IMG/VR virus record: IMGVR_UViG_3300017977_000077
Location: 1-29,774 of that record
DNA: 29,774 nt
Source of the DNA: a virus
Direction: 5' to 3' (one strand)
Position numbers and translations under genes: made by a program. Shown here in pieces: positions 29,769 through 29,774 of this stretch. Below the pieces are notes generated by a model, which made no database searches, had not been told where the DNA came from, and saw only the letters and a list, made by a program, of their open reading frames with translations. How positions within the stretch are numbered: the first letter of the stretch is position 1; every line of letters starts with the position of its first letter.

Positions 29769-29774
29769 AGAAAC

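Noticed and set aside
1-29774. Integrase, att sites, transposases or IS elements
   Set aside because: None recognised in any frame; integration genes must lie outside the window, if present.

Overview
The window is most of a temperate, lambda-like siphophage (a prophage or its excised genome) of an AT-rich Gram-negative host. Spanins, two lipoproteins and a periplasmic lytic transglycosylase show a Gram-negative envelope. The low GC content, the frequent GTG/TTG starts and the gene style suggest a Campylobacterota host (Arcobacter/Sulfurimonas-like). The host assignment is inference; the phage type is well supported by gene content and order. No integrase is visible, so the genome is not complete here.

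Layout, left to right. (1) 1-3171, minus strand: a recombination module reading DUF1351 protein, RecE-like exonuclease, RecT annealing protein, SSB (cut by the window edge), preceded by three small genes. (2) 3172-3614: a gene-poor stretch that looks like a plus-strand structured RNA. It has a promoter, a strong intrinsic terminator, nested hairpins, a possible 7-bp loop-loop interaction and a 31-codon ORF whose ribosome binding site can be masked. (3) 3615-5707: small early genes, mostly minus strand, with an ORF6C-type antirepressor and a likely Cro-position gene. Three copies of a TTACATGTAA palindrome sit at gene starts here. (4) 5708-5840: the lysis/lysogeny switch, with a consensus minus-strand promoter (TTGACA-17-TATAAT) whose spacer holds an operator-like palindrome. 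(5) 5841-9765, plus strand: the S24/LexA-type repressor followed by cargo: a 41-aa protein, a HipA_2-type kinase-like protein, a DUF3037-like partner, a lipoprotein, a truncated nuclease remnant and a zinc-ribbon protein. This is where lysogens usually express exclusion or defence genes. (6) 9850-12268, minus: the lysis cassette (holin, o-spanin, i-spanin, transglycosylase) plus two membrane proteins. (7) 12269-29705, minus: the structural operon. In transcription order it holds terminase small and large subunits, an RHH protein, a gpW/DUF6148-like connector, lambda-type portal, a fused prohead protease/HK97 capsid protein, head-tail joining proteins, tail tube, gpG and gpGT (joined by a GGGAAAG frameshift), tape measure, gpM, gpL, NlpC/P60 gpK-like, gpJ-like tip, tail fibre and fibre chaperone.

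How the parts work together: the repressor (5841) silences the minus-strand early promoter. After induction that promoter drives the Cro-position gene and antirepressor, then the recombination module replicates and recombines the DNA, and the late operon packages it and lyses the cell. The plus-strand cargo downstream of the repressor should stay on in the lysogen.

The two most promising undescribed items are the structured RNA / hidden small ORF at about 3187-3612 and the three-gene HipA_2/DUF3037 cassette at 6498-8249.
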